From NCBI GenBank assembly GCA_003223115.1, contig QHXW01000089.1:1-64000 (forward strand): a DNA stretch of 64,000 bases, read 5' to 3'. Below the pieces are notes generated by a model. The model searched no databases. It saw only the letters and a list, made by a program, of their open reading frames with translations, and had not been told where the DNA came from. Of this stretch, positions 26,282 to 35,815 are shown in pieces. The stretch is from Acidobacteriota bacterium (GTDB lineage: Bacteria; Acidobacteriota; Terriglobia; Bryobacterales; Bryobacteraceae). How positions within the stretch are numbered: the first letter of the stretch is position 1; every line of letters starts with the position of its first letter. Position numbers and translations under genes: made by a program.

Positions 26282-29259
26282 TATTGGATCGCCACTTTCA
26301 CAGTGTTACTTTGAACCCCATTCATAATCACGATGAGTGATTGAATTCCCGATGGCACCGAGGACGAAATCTGGGCGTTCACCTGGTATAAGCCGCCATT
26401 ATAGATGGGAGCAAGCCCGCTGAAGCTCACGCTGAGCGGAATGCTGCCAATCAGCACTTGAGGCTGGCTGACCGTCAGCACCGTTCCGGAATTCTTCCGT
26501 GAAACCGCGCCCAAACCGGTGCAATAGATTTCGATGTACTGTCCGCGGGACACCGGCCGCTGGCGCGTGGTTTGGGATGTACCGGCGTTGAGGATGGCTC
26601 CGAACCCGCTGGCAACGTCGAAGAAAATGCCCGGTGAAACCGGACTGACAGCAACCTGACTGCTGGCGGAAGTGCCCGCCGAGGTCTCTACGGTGACTGA
26701 TGCGGTGCCGGGCGCGAGATCGGGCGAGACCAGAAAGTTGATCTGACTGTCGCTCACATAGAGCAGCTGGGACGGCTGGCCATTCACGAGCACGCGGACA
26801 CCGTTGATGGAATCCGGCCAGGGAAGCATGGACTGGGCTGTGATACCCCCAGCGAGCGTGGTGCCGTAAACGGTCGACAGCGCGCCAGGCGAAAGGCCCG
26901 CGACAAAGGATGCTGCATTCACGATCCCGGAGGGGCTGATCGACGTGGGGGGCAGCGCCATGATCGTGAGGCCGGCGCCTGTCTGTGACCCCGACAGTGT
27001 TACCTGCAAATGCATCGGACCGGCGCCAGGCGCCCAGCGAAACGTCACAAACCCATTCGCATCGGACGTGGCGGACTGAGGAGAAACGCTACCGCCGACG
27101 CTGGCCCACGCCTGCACAGTCGCCCCCTGATACGACAGATGATTGCTATCCGTAACGCGCAGGACCACGGGTTGAGTCAGTGTGCCTCCGGTGGCGATGA
27201 CCTGCTTGTCTCCCGAAACAACGACGAGGCTCAGTGCGGATGGCCCCAGCACCTGAACGTGCGCGTATGCGGTTTCGTAGCGGTCGTCCGGAGGAATGGC
27301 CGCCAGCTCGTCCACACCCTGCTGCTTGCCCGTGATGATGAAACTGGCGCTGGCGGCTCCCTTCGGAATCGTCACCGAGGTCGGAATAGACGTGTTTCCT
27401 CCGCGGGCGGAAAGCGAAATCGGCAGGGCTTCGGTTGCGGGCTGCTGGATCGAAACGCTGGCGTTCCCAGCGCCTCCCGCCAACACGCCCGCCGCTGGAG
27501 CAACAGAAAGGGAAAGAGCGTGACGCAGCTTGATGTCTATAGACGCGCGGTTGTCGGTGGCCTGCTGAAAGAACCCTTCAAACTGCGAGCGAAGATTTTC
27601 GAGTTGTGTAAGCTCCGGGGCCGAGGGCGTAGTGCCTTGATTTACGATCAACACGAACGCCATGCGGAAATGCCGCTGCGATACCGTATAATCCGGTGTC
27701 CGCCGGCCCATTGCCTGTTCGATCTCCTCAATCCCAATGTCCCGCCGCCCGCCGTTGAACGTCACTCCCACTTGCGGAAACGTCAGAGAGAACGAAGGCG
27801 CGTGCCCAGTCACCAGGAATGACGGCGGCACTTCCGAAGCCGGCCGAAATCCCATCAGGTACTGATCGAGAGGCGAATAATGCTCGACGGTATCGGTGAC
27901 AACAAAGCGTGGGGAGGCGCCGGCGCCGTCGTCTTTGATCCGGTTCCCCTCCATGACGGAGGCCTCGGCGTTGAAGTTGAACGCCCAATGCGCCTGCTGG
28001 ATGCCCAGCATGGGCTGCGCTGTCGGATTGTTCGGGTCGAGCACGCTGGCGTAAGCCAGAAACAGATGGCCGGCCTCATGGGTGATCAACTTCAGAGAGT
28101 TATAGCCGCTCTCGGCTCGTACGGAAAGAATGTCTCCCGGATTCACGGGAAACTGGCTGAGCGGACCCATATTGAGCACGGACTGCAAACGCGAATGCGA
28201 GCCAAACTCAGAGCTAACGTCGAATACGATGTCGCCGTAACCGGTTCGGAAGTTCCTGATCGTCTCCTCCCAGGATACCGAATCCGGTCCCGATGGGATG
28301 TCTTCGTTATTGAAGAAGGCGATGTAGTCGTAAGCGTCATCGTGGGTCTCAAGGAACTTTTGAGTAGCGGTCTCGATGTCGATTTCGTTATCGCCCCCGA
28401 AGCGTTCGGCCATCGTTGAGGAGTACTGGGCGGAACTGCCGGCTGAGAACGAGACCACGGAACTCGAGCCCTGCAGGCGTCCAGGGCTGATGCCAACCAC
28501 CGCGCCCGTCGTTGCGATTCCGGCATAGGCGAACTGGATGCGTCCATCGGGGTACAAGCGGACTTGAAAGGTTTGCGGCGTGCCGAAACCAAAATTTGAA
28601 TAAGGGGGTACCTTCACCCAACTCACAACGAAACGCGTGAGATCGGAGGACACCGTGATCCCTTGGGGAGTTTTTGACGGATCGAGGTCTTCAAACAACG
28701 GGGCGATGCGCGGCGGCCCAGCCACCATGCGGCCCAGCGACCGGTCCGTGGACGCGTTTTCGCCTTCGTTGAACGTCAGGTCGCCATCCGAATTGATGAA
28801 CACGGCCTGGTATGTCTTGCCAAACAGCGGAAACGTAAAAGGCAGTTGTTCCTTGCGAAAATCATCATCACCCATCGGCACTGCAACCCCGGAAGATGCA
28901 GCCGCGGAATCGTAAGGATCCCCAGCGACTTGAAACTTGTAACTGGCAGCCAGGGGGGCTACGGGGCTGAAGGTCAGTGTCTTTTGATCCAGATCAAACG
29001 GATTTCGGCGGGCTACGATGCCATCACCGTCCTCGAGGACCGCAATATTCCCGATGTCGCGTGCGGCCGAAGGACGCGAGGTAGGGCTACCGGTCGATTG
29101 TAACTGGGCTGCGCGGCGGGCGCGCTCGGCCTGGCGATGAAGAAAAAGCTCCACCTTCCATCGCTCCGGATTGGTGCCACAGATGACTTTGGTTTGGCGG
29201 GCGGTGGCAAGTTGAAGAACAATTAAAAGGCCCGCAAGAACGGTAATGAAGCGGCGCAT
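26281..29259 (-). CDS. Exported metallopeptidase-like protein with TIGR03437 C-terminal domain
   Basis: A 992-residue protein. After a signal peptide (MRRFITVLAGLLIVLQLATA) comes a region with FTFPLFGKTYQAVFINSDGDLTF (nidogen-like beta fold). Near residue 390 lies LITHEAGHLFLAY, a zinc-binding HExxH site, and EHYSPLDQYLMGF downstream may hold a further ligand. Residues ~590-760 look like Ig-like/Big-1 domains (VTDSNHLSYQGATVQAWASVGGSV). From ~770 on the protein matches the TIGR03437 domain of Solibacter-type secreted proteins (GIVNAASFVAGLSPGALSTVYG, LLYVSDSQINF, YCTGLGAV), which occurs almost only in this bacterial group. Peptidase activity is inferred from the HExxH motif only. Confidence 0.75.
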   Translation of the reverse strand: MRRFITVLAGLLIVLQLATARQTKVICGTNPERWKVELFLHRQAERARRAAQLQSTGSPTSRPSAARDIGNIAVLEDGDGIVARRNPFDLDQKTLTFSPVAPLAASYKFQVAGDPYDSAAASSGVAVPMGDDDFRKEQLPFTFPLFGKTYQAVFINSDGDLTFNEGENASTDRSLGRMVAGPPRIAPLFEDLDPSKTPQGITVSSDLTRFVVSWVKVPPYSNFGFGTPQTFQVRLYPDGRIQFAYAGIATTGAVVGISPGRLQGSSSVVSFSAGSSAQYSSTMAERFGGDNEIDIETATQKFLETHDDAYDYIAFFNNEDIPSGPDSVSWEETIRNFRTGYGDIVFDVSSEFGSHSRLQSVLNMGPLSQFPVNPGDILSVRAESGYNSLKLITHEAGHLFLAYASVLDPNNPTAQPMLGIQQAHWAFNFNAEASVMEGNRIKDDGAGASPRFVVTDTVEHYSPLDQYLMGFRPASEVPPSFLVTGHAPSFSLTFPQVGVTFNGGRRDIGIEEIEQAMGRRTPDYTVSQRHFRMAFVLIVNQGTTPSAPELTQLENLRSQFEGFFQQATDNRASIDIKLRHALSLSVAPAAGVLAGGAGNASVSIQQPATEALPISLSARGGNTSIPTSVTIPKGAASASFIITGKQQGVDELAAIPPDDRYETAYAHVQVLGPSALSLVVVSGDKQVIATGGTLTQPVVLRVTDSNHLSYQGATVQAWASVGGSVSPQSATSDANGFVTFRWAPGAGPMHLQVTLSGSQTGAGLTIMALPPTSISPSGIVNAASFVAGLSPGALSTVYGTTLAGGITAQSMLPWPDSINGVRVLVNGQPSQLLYVSDSQINFLVSPDLAPGTASVTVETSAGTSASSQVAVSPVSPGIFFDVASGFGAILNAGTSQTTRQRPVSRGQYIEIYCTGLGAVSRKNSGTVLTVSQPQVLIGSIPLSVSFSGLAPIYNGGLYQVNAQISSSVPSGIQSLIVIMNGVQSNTVKVAIQ

Positions 29260-29443
29260 TGGGATTAATCGACGCTACTATTCTAACCTGTTGAGAAAAC
29301 TCGATGGACCAGGGAAACCCAGGGAAACGCCCGAAAACCGGGGTGCGGGGCAGAGAGGGGCCGTTAAAAGTCCAGTCACAAGCCCTGCAAGTGCTTGATT
29401 CTTAGGCTAGGCGGGCCTTGCCACCGCCCAAGCTGCGATGCCT

Positions 29444-30562
29444 CTAGGCACCAATCTGCTGCCAAGTCATCTCCCTGTGCGAGTAGATGGCTTCACGCGC
29501 CAGGATCGCCGTCAGCGTGCTTTCGGCGGCTGCAAAGGCGGCATTCTCGATCTTGCCGGTGCGCGCCCCTTCCACGAAGTCGTTTACAGCATCCTGTGTG
29601 ATGTCGCCCTTGGTCTCAACTTCCTCGGGAGGACCGTCCTTGCGGTAAACCTTGTAGCCCTGGCGCGAGGTTGTAACGGAGCCGCGCTCACAAATGAACG
29701 TCTCCCCGACGTCTTTGAATCCGACGGCAAACTGGTTCGCACTGTAGCTGAAAACCAAGCCGTTCGAAAATTGGAACGTGGCGGCGAGATTGTCCATGAT
29801 ATCGCCGATATTGGTGCGGACAGCCCGGCCGCCATATCCGGAGGCCCGTTCCGGGTGCATACTCGTGAACCAGTTCACGACGTCGAGGTTGTGGCAGTTC
29901 TGTTCGACGATGATATCGCCGGAGCGCTCGCGGTAAAACAGCCAGTTGCGCATCTTCTCTTCGCTCGCTGGATGTCCTTGGCGCACCGGCAGCCCGCCGC
30001 CAATCCAGGCTGCGCGGACCATCTTGATGCCGCCCAGTTCACCGGAGCGAACGATTTCGTAAGCCTTGCGGTAGTCCTTCCCATAGCGCTGCTGATAGTC
30101 GATGGTGATGCGCTTGGTCTTGTCGGCCTGCTTCGCCGCGGCCGCAACGCGATGACATCCTGCAACGTCGACGCCCGCTGGCTTCTCCATGAAGATGTGT
30201 TTACGGGCTTTTACCGCGGCCTCGAAATGCTCCGGGTGCAGATAAGGCGGCGTGGCGATGTAGACGGCGTCGACGTCGCTAGCCAAAAGCTCGTGATAAT
30301 CCTTGAACGTTCTGGCGCCGGAGAACAGCTTGGAAGCCGCCTCGATCTGGTCATCGTAGATGTCGCAGAGCGCCGCGATTTTGGCGAATTCATTCTTGAC
30401 GAATAGCTTGCTGATGGCAGTGCCTCTGCGGCCGCAGCCGATCAGTCCGACTGAAAGCGCGGAATTGGCTTGTGCGGCACGAATCAGGTGTGGCTTCAGA
30501 ATTAAAAAACTGCTGGCGGCGCCGGCCGTAAGCCAATCACGACGCGTGGTCTGGTTGTTCAT
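29444..30562 (-). CDS. Tat-exported Gfo/Idh/MocA family oxidoreductase
   Basis: A 372-residue NAD(P)-dependent sugar or inositol oxidoreductase. MNNQTTRRDWLTAGAASSF is a twin-arginine signal. The Rossmann motif is VGLIGCGRRGTAISKLF, and the family's catalytic-lysine motif is HIFMEKPAGVD. The C-terminal half is the usual beta-sheet substrate domain. Exported members of this family (GFO-like) carry their cofactor through the Tat pathway in the folded state. Its substrate is unknown. It is divergent from the sugar cluster at 30.7-34.4 kb. Confidence 0.85.
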   Translation of the reverse strand: MNNQTTRRDWLTAGAASSFLILKPHLIRAAQANSALSVGLIGCGRRGTAISKLFVKNEFAKIAALCDIYDDQIEAASKLFSGARTFKDYHELLASDVDAVYIATPPYLHPEHFEAAVKARKHIFMEKPAGVDVAGCHRVAAAAKQADKTKRITIDYQQRYGKDYRKAYEIVRSGELGGIKMVRAAWIGGGLPVRQGHPASEEKMRNWLFYRERSGDIIVEQNCHNLDVVNWFTSMHPERASGYGGRAVRTNIGDIMDNLAATFQFSNGLVFSYSANQFAVGFKDVGETFICERGSVTTSRQGYKVYRKDGPPEEVETKGDITQDAVNDFVEGARTGKIENAAFAAAESTLTAILAREAIYSHREMTWQQIGA

Positions 30563-30705
30563 GTATCCCCCTTGAAGCTCCTAGTGTACTGCGGCGAAAC
30601 GAGGTGTTGGCCGATGTGGTTGGTCGATAATGATCCGCAATGATCCGCTTCGGCGCCGAACCGGGTTAATTTAGTGAGGTAGACCAGACCTCCGTCCTGC
30701 GTCCT

Positions 30706-32112
30706 ATGAAGCTTTCCATCCTGATGCCCGTGTACAACGAGCGTACTGTGGTGGAGCGGTGCATCTCGCTGGTACTGCAGGCGCCGGTTCCGGAGAACAT
30801 CGAGCGCGAACTGGTCATTGTGGATGACCGCTCGACCGACGGCACCTACGAGATTCTCGAAAGGCTGGCCGCCGCGCATCCGGAAATCCAGCTCCACCGG
30901 CATGACGCCAATTCCGGCAAAGGGGCGGCTGTGCGCACGGCCATCCAGCATGCGACCGGTGATTTTTCGCTCATTCAGGATGCCGATCTGGAGTACGATC
31001 CTGCCGAATATCCCGTGCTTCTCAAGCCACTGTTCGACGGCCGTGCGGACGCGGTATTCGGGTCGCGCTATCTGGCTGGCGGCCAAACCCGCGTGCTGCT
31101 CTACTGGCATTCCATGATCAATAAGGGCCTGACCATGGTCTCGAACATGTTCTGCAACCTGAATCTCACCGACATGGAAACTTGCTACAAAGTCTTCCGC
31201 ACGGACCTGCTCAAGAGCATTCCCATCCGCTCCGACCGGTTTGGCTTCGAACCCGAGATCGTCATGAAATGCGCCAAGCGCAAACTGCGCATCTACGAAG
31301 TGCCCATCAGCTATCACGGGCGCAGCTACGAAGAAGGGAAAAAAATCGGCTGGAAAGACGGTGTGAAGGCTTTGGGCGTCATCCTGAAATTCTGGCTCAT
31401 CGACGACCTTTACGCCACGCTTTACGGCCGCGCTTTCCTGAACAATCTGACGGGAACACCGCAGTATGTGAGCTGGCTGACGCGCGTACTGAGGCCCTTC
31501 ATCGGAGATACCGTGCTTGAGGTAGGCGCGGGCATCGGTAATATGTCGGCACGACTGATGGGCCGCAGGCTGATGTACGTGGCCGCTGAAAAAGATCCCC
31601 TTTACCTGCACGCGCTCGGAAACCGTTTTCTGCGAACTCCCAACGTATGCGTCCGCAAGATCGATCCGGAGTGTCCGGGCGACTTCGACGGGCTGGCCGA
31701 AACGTTCGACACGGCGCTGTGCGTGAACGTGCTCGAGTATGTTGCGGATCCGGCGGCGACGCTCGACAATCTGCGCAAGACCTTGAAATCGGGAGGCCGG
31801 CTGATCGTGCTGGTGCCGCAGAGCCCAGGACTCTACGGGACGCTCGACCGTACCATGGGCCACCAGCGCCGGTTCAGCCGCGGCTCAGCCCTGCAACTTC
31901 TGAAGCAGACCGGCTTCACGATCGAACAGACGAAGAGCTTGAACAAGATCAGCGCGCTTTCGTGGTGGCTCTACAGCCGCGTGCTGGGTTCGTCGAGCAT
32001 CAACAAGTTCTCCTTGAAACTGTTTGACAAGACGGTCTGGATCTGGCGACGGCTTGATCCGCTGTTACCCTGGCGCGCGCTGTCGCTGATTCTGGTGGCG
32101 CGCAAACCCTAA
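30706..32112 (+). CDS. GT2 glycosyltransferase fused to an SAM-dependent methyltransferase
   Basis: A 468-residue two-domain protein. Residues 1-235 are a GT2 transferase of the dolichol/undecaprenyl-phosphate-sugar synthase type: LMPVYNERTVVERC, VDDRSTDGTYE, DADLEYDPAEYP, DMETCYKVF and RFGFEPEI. Residues ~265-440 are a class I methyltransferase (VLEVGAGIGNMSARL near 270, LCVNVLEYVADPAATL, GRLIVLVPQSPGLYG). A fused enzyme could glycosylate a lipid carrier and methylate a related sugar or lipid, but substrates are not known. There is no long C-terminal membrane domain. The next three genes (isomerase, epimerase, DUF309) follow closely. Confidence 0.85.
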   Translation: MKLSILMPVYNERTVVERCISLVLQAPVPENIERELVIVDDRSTDGTYEILERLAAAHPEIQLHRHDANSGKGAAVRTAIQHATGDFSLIQDADLEYDPAEYPVLLKPLFDGRADAVFGSRYLAGGQTRVLLYWHSMINKGLTMVSNMFCNLNLTDMETCYKVFRTDLLKSIPIRSDRFGFEPEIVMKCAKRKLRIYEVPISYHGRSYEEGKKIGWKDGVKALGVILKFWLIDDLYATLYGRAFLNNLTGTPQYVSWLTRVLRPFIGDTVLEVGAGIGNMSARLMGRRLMYVAAEKDPLYLHALGNRFLRTPNVCVRKIDPECPGDFDGLAETFDTALCVNVLEYVADPAATLDNLRKTLKSGGRLIVLVPQSPGLYGTLDRTMGHQRRFSRGSALQLLKQTGFTIEQTKSLNKISALSWWLYSRVLGSSSINKFSLKLFDKTVWIWRRLDPLLPWRALSLILVARKP

Positions 32113-32165
32113 TTCGGTCGTAGCCTCTATTCACTGGCAAAACACAGTACACTGAAATCTTTTGG

Positions 32166-33005
32166 ATGAGCCATCATTTCCGCCACGCGATTTGCAACGA
32201 AGCCTTCGAAAAATCCGCATTCGCCGACGCCTGCCGCGCCATTCGTAAGGCCGGATACGAGGGAATCGAGATCGCTCCGTTTACTCTGGCCGAAAATCCG
32301 GCTACGATTCCCATGGCAAAGCGCGGGGAATACCGGACCATCATGGATTCTGAAGGGCTACGGTTCGTCGGGCTGCACTGGCTCATGGTGAGCCCGAAAG
32401 GCCTGCACGTCACGACGCCCGACGCCGGCTTGCGCGCGCGGAGCTGGCAACACATTCGCGATCTGGTGGACCTGTGCGCCGACCTCGGGCCGGACGGCGT
32501 CATGGTTTTCGGATCGCCCCAGCAGCGGTCTACCACCGGAGGCGCTACGCGTCAGCAGGCGACGCGGCATTTTGTTGACGGACTCGGAACGGCGGCGCCG
32601 CATGCCGCACAACGGGGCGTGACCATTCTGGTGGAAGCCCTGCCGAAAGGCCAATGCGATGTGGTGATCACGCTCGAAGAGGCCGCGGGCATCGTGGATT
32701 CGATCGCGAGTCCGGGTCTGCGCACGATGTTCGACGTCCATAATGCGGTGGACGAGATCGAGCCGCATGCCGCCCTGGTGGACAAGTATTTCGATGTAAT
32801 CCGGCACGTGCACGTGAACGAGTTGGATGGAAAGCACTGCGGAAGCGGCTCGTACGATTTCAAGCCGTTGCTCGCGATGCTTCGCCGGCGTGGATACTCC
32901 GGCTGGGTGTCGCTGGAAGCTTTCGACTTCACACCCGGCGCGGAAAAGCTGGCCAACGATTCGCTGCGATACCTGGAGGCAGAGATCGCCAAATTACCTC
33001 AATGA
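32166..33005 (+). CDS. Sugar phosphate isomerase/epimerase (TIM barrel)
   Basis: A 279-residue TIM-barrel protein of the xylose isomerase-like AP-endonuclease 2 fold. Motifs include AIRKAGYEGIEIAPFTLAENP, VLVEALPKG (metal-binding Glu), MFDVHNA and VHVNELDGKHCG, the pattern of metal-dependent sugar and hydroxypyruvate isomerases. The specific sugar cannot be read. Its TGA overlaps the start of the epimerase gene by four bases. Confidence 0.8.
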   Translation: MSHHFRHAICNEAFEKSAFADACRAIRKAGYEGIEIAPFTLAENPATIPMAKRGEYRTIMDSEGLRFVGLHWLMVSPKGLHVTTPDAGLRARSWQHIRDLVDLCADLGPDGVMVFGSPQQRSTTGGATRQQATRHFVDGLGTAAPHAAQRGVTILVEALPKGQCDVVITLEEAAGIVDSIASPGLRTMFDVHNAVDEIEPHAALVDKYFDVIRHVHVNELDGKHCGSGSYDFKPLLAMLRRRGYSGWVSLEAFDFTPGAEKLANDSLRYLEAEIAKLPQ

Positions 33006-33946
33006 ACAAATATGTCGTGACCGGAGGCGCGGGTTTCATCGGCTCGGCGCTGGTTCGGGGGTTGCTGCGAGACGGAGCCTCCAAGGTCGCGGTGATCGAC
33101 AACTGCCTGACCGGATACGAAAAGAACCTGGAGGAAGTCCGTGCCTCCGTCGATTTCCACCCGGTGGATGTCCGCGACTTCGACGCAATTGCGCCGATCT
33201 TGCGCGGCGCCGAGGTGGTGTTCCACGAGGCCGCGATCCCATCGGTGCCGCGGTCGATCAACGACCCCGTGCCCTCGCACGAAGTCAATATCAACGGCAC
33301 GTTCCAGCTTTTGCGCGCTGCTGCGGCGGGTGGCGTAGGGCGAGTGGTCTACGCGGCTTCATCTTCGGCTTACGGCGATAGCGAGGTACTGCCGAAAGTG
33401 GAACGCATGGTGCCCAGACCCAAATCTCCTTATGCGCTCCAGAAGCTGGCGGGTGAGTACTATGCAACTGTATTCGCCGAATGTTTTGGCCTCGAGACTG
33501 TCTCGTTGCGCTACTTCAACGTGTTCGGTCCGCGCCAGGATCCATCCAGTCCCTATTCCGGCGTGCTGTCGCTGTTCATGCGGGCAATTCTCGAGAAGCA
33601 TGCGCCGGCAATCCTCGGCGATGGAGAGCAGTCCCGAGATTTCACCTACGTGGAGGACGTGGTCGACCTGAATCTCAAAGCCGCCCGGGCCAAGGGCGTG
33701 TCTGGCAAGATGTACAACGGCGGCAACGGCGGCCGCATCACGTTGAATGAGGCTTGGGCGCTGCTGCAAAGCATCGAAGGCGTGAAGATCGCACCCGTCT
33801 ATGGTCCGGCGCGGGCCGGCGATGTACGTCATTCGCAAGCCGACACCAGGGCGGCGCAGGCAGACTTAGGCTATTCTCCACGCTTCACCTTCGAACAGGG
33901 ATTGCGCCTGACGCTTGACTGGTTCCGGACGCATCCCCAGAAGTGA
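33002..33946 (+). CDS. NAD-dependent nucleotide-sugar epimerase (SDR family)
   Basis: A 314-residue extended short-chain dehydrogenase. TGGAGFIGSALVRGLL binds NAD, YGDSEVLPKVE and the Y-x3-K catalytic pair in SPYALQKLAGEYY are present, and the C-terminus carries FGPRQDPSSPYSGVLS, RDFTYVEDVV and the substrate loop. It resembles UDP-GlcNAc/UDP-glucose 4-epimerases (GalE/WbpP group). It probably makes an activated sugar for the neighbouring glycosyltransferase. Start and stop overlap neighbours, so it is in an operon. Confidence 0.88.
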   Translation: MNKYVVTGGAGFIGSALVRGLLRDGASKVAVIDNCLTGYEKNLEEVRASVDFHPVDVRDFDAIAPILRGAEVVFHEAAIPSVPRSINDPVPSHEVNINGTFQLLRAAAAGGVGRVVYAASSSAYGDSEVLPKVERMVPRPKSPYALQKLAGEYYATVFAECFGLETVSLRYFNVFGPRQDPSSPYSGVLSLFMRAILEKHAPAILGDGEQSRDFTYVEDVVDLNLKAARAKGVSGKMYNGGNGGRITLNEAWALLQSIEGVKIAPVYGPARAGDVRHSQADTRAAQADLGYSPRFTFEQGLRLTLDWFRTHPQK

Positions 33947-34377
33947 AACCGGCTCCGCAAGTACAAAACGCTGCCAATCAACCGCTGGTGCGCGAACCCC
34001 TGTTTGAGCGTGGGTTACGCCTTTTCAACCAGCGCTCCTTCTTCGAGTGTCATGAAGTTTTAGAAGATCTCTGGCGGCCGGAACGCGGCCCACGGCGGCT
34101 TTTCTTGCAAGCCGTTATCCATTTCGCGGTGTCTTTCTATCACGTCCAGCGGCACAACTTACCGGGCGCCGAGCGGCAATTAAGCAAAGGTCTCAAAAAG
34201 CTCGCGGGGTACTTGCCCGCATTCGAAGGCGTGAATACGGAGCGGCTGTACCTTTCCGGCATCCAGTTCCTCGAGCGCATCGGGCAGCGTAAGAATCTCA
34301 AGCAATTTCCGAAGCTGACTCGAGCCGGACGATCTAAACGCTCGCACGCAGAATCGCCTCGACCAGCCCGCCGGTAG
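33943..34377 (+). CDS. DUF309 family protein
   Basis: A 144-residue all-helical protein with GTG start (33943), overlapping the epimerase stop. FNQRSFFECHEVLEDLWR is the family signature (H-E-x-x-E-x-x-W), followed by FLQAVIHFAVSFYHVQRHN. Function is unknown; the conserved His and Glu residues suggest a metal site. Its last 44 bases overlap the convergent cobA-hemD gene, tail to tail. Confidence 0.8.
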   Translation: MKPAPQVQNAANQPLVREPLFERGLRLFNQRSFFECHEVLEDLWRPERGPRRLFLQAVIHFAVSFYHVQRHNLPGAERQLSKGLKKLAGYLPAFEGVNTERLYLSGIQFLERIGQRKNLKQFPKLTRAGRSKRSHAESPRPARR

Positions 34378-35815
34378 TGTAGACGGACGCTTCGACGGCG
34401 ACGTCGATTCCCAGCTTTCTTGCCGTGGCCGTGGTGACCGGGCCAATGGAAGCCACCTTGATGCCGCCGAGCACCTCGGTACCGGCCAAGCGCACGAAAT
34501 TTTGGACGGTGGAGGAACTGGTGAACGTGATCCAATCTGGTTTGCGGCCCGAGCCGAAAATTTCAGTGGCCCGCTGACCGGCTTTTTCAGGCACCACGGT
34601 CCGGTACGCTTCCACGACGTCCACACAGGCGCCGCGATCACCAAGCGATCTAGGCAGCACGTCGCGAGCCGCGGCTGCGCGGGGGAGGAGAATGCGCCGG
34701 CCTTTGACATCGATGTCGTGAAAGGCCTGGATCAACCCCTCGGCCACGTACTCCTCTCCGATCAGGTCGACTTTGAGATGCAGGGATTCGATGGCGCTTT
34801 TTGTGGCCTCGCCGATCACGCAGATGCGCGCGCGCAGGGCACGCAAGTCGCACTTGGAAGCGTCGAGGCGTTCGAGAAAGAAGCGCACGCCGTTCACGCT
34901 GGTGAAGATCAGCCACTCATAGGCGCCCAGGTCCGCGATCGCGCGGTCCAGGGGACCATAGTCGGACGCTGGAACAATCTCAATGCTGGGCAGTTCCAAC
35001 ACCTCCGCGCCCAGCGTCCCGAGCTTTTCTCCCAGAGAACCGGCTTGCTCCCGCGCACGCGTGATCACGATGCGGCGGCCGAACAGCGGCAGACGCTCAA
35101 ACCAGTTCAGCTTTTCGCGCAGCCGCACGACTTCGCCCACGATGATGGTGGCCGGCGGTTTGAGCCCGCGCCGCTGAATAAGATCCGGCAGCGTGGCGAG
35201 CGTGCCCACAATGGTTTCCTGGTCGCGCCGCGTGCCCCAGCGCACAGCCATGGCCGGCGTTTCCGGCGATCGCCCGCGCTGGATGACTTCATGTGCGATT
35301 TCGGCGAACGTGGTCAAGCCCATAAAGATCACCAGCGTTTCCGCATGGCCGACCTTGTCCCAATCGATGTGCGCTACACCGTGGCCCGTAACGAAAGTGA
35401 CCACCGAAGTGTGATCTCGATGCGTGAGCGGCACGCCCGTGTACGCCGCAATGCCCAGCGGCGACGTCACGCCGGGGACTATTTCGAATGGAATCCCGGC
35501 CTCCGCCAGCGTCTCAGCTTCTTCGCCGCCGCGGCCGAAAATGAATGGATCGCCACCTTTGAGCCGCACCACAGCTAAGCCACGCCGGGCGCGTTCGATC
35601 ATCATCCGGCAGATTTCCTCCTGCGTGAATGCGTGGACGGATTTCTTCTTGCCTACATAGAGCAGTTCCGCGTGCGGCGGCGCCAGGCGAAGCAGTGCCT
35701 CGTTCGCCAGGTGGTCATAGAGCACCGCGTCGGCCTGTTCGAGGACATGGCGTCCCTTGCAGGTGATGAGATCAGGATCGCCCGGCCCGGCTCCAACCAG
35801 AGAGACCGGTTTCAT
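34334..35815 (-). CDS. Fused uroporphyrinogen-III C-methyltransferase / uroporphyrinogen-III synthase
   Basis: A 493-residue fusion in tetrapyrrole synthesis. Residues 1-~245 are CobA-type SAM-dependent methyltransferase (VSLVGAGPGDPDLITCKG, VRLKGGDPFIFGRGGEE, VPGVTSPLGIAAYTGVPLTHR). Residues ~255-490 are HemD, which closes and rearranges hydroxymethylbilane (RRIVITRAREQAG, WLIFTSVNGVRFF, WITFTSSSTVQNF). The fusion is common in several bacterial phyla and channels substrate from HemC to both heme and siroheme/B12 routes. It overlaps hemC by four bases. Confidence 0.93.
   Translation of the reverse strand: MKPVSLVGAGPGDPDLITCKGRHVLEQADAVLYDHLANEALLRLAPPHAELLYVGKKKSVHAFTQEEICRMMIERARRGLAVVRLKGGDPFIFGRGGEEAETLAEAGIPFEIVPGVTSPLGIAAYTGVPLTHRDHTSVVTFVTGHGVAHIDWDKVGHAETLVIFMGLTTFAEIAHEVIQRGRSPETPAMAVRWGTRRDQETIVGTLATLPDLIQRRGLKPPATIIVGEVVRLREKLNWFERLPLFGRRIVITRAREQAGSLGEKLGTLGAEVLELPSIEIVPASDYGPLDRAIADLGAYEWLIFTSVNGVRFFLERLDASKCDLRALRARICVIGEATKSAIESLHLKVDLIGEEYVAEGLIQAFHDIDVKGRRILLPRAAAARDVLPRSLGDRGACVDVVEAYRTVVPEKAGQRATEIFGSGRKPDWITFTSSSTVQNFVRLAGTEVLGGIKVASIGPVTTATARKLGIDVAVEASVYTTGGLVEAILRASV

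Noticed and set aside
30559-31863. A 434-codon open frame antisense to the GT2-methyltransferase gene
   Set aside because: The sense strand carries clear GT2 and methyltransferase motifs. The antisense translation is His/Arg/Gln-rich with no family pattern.
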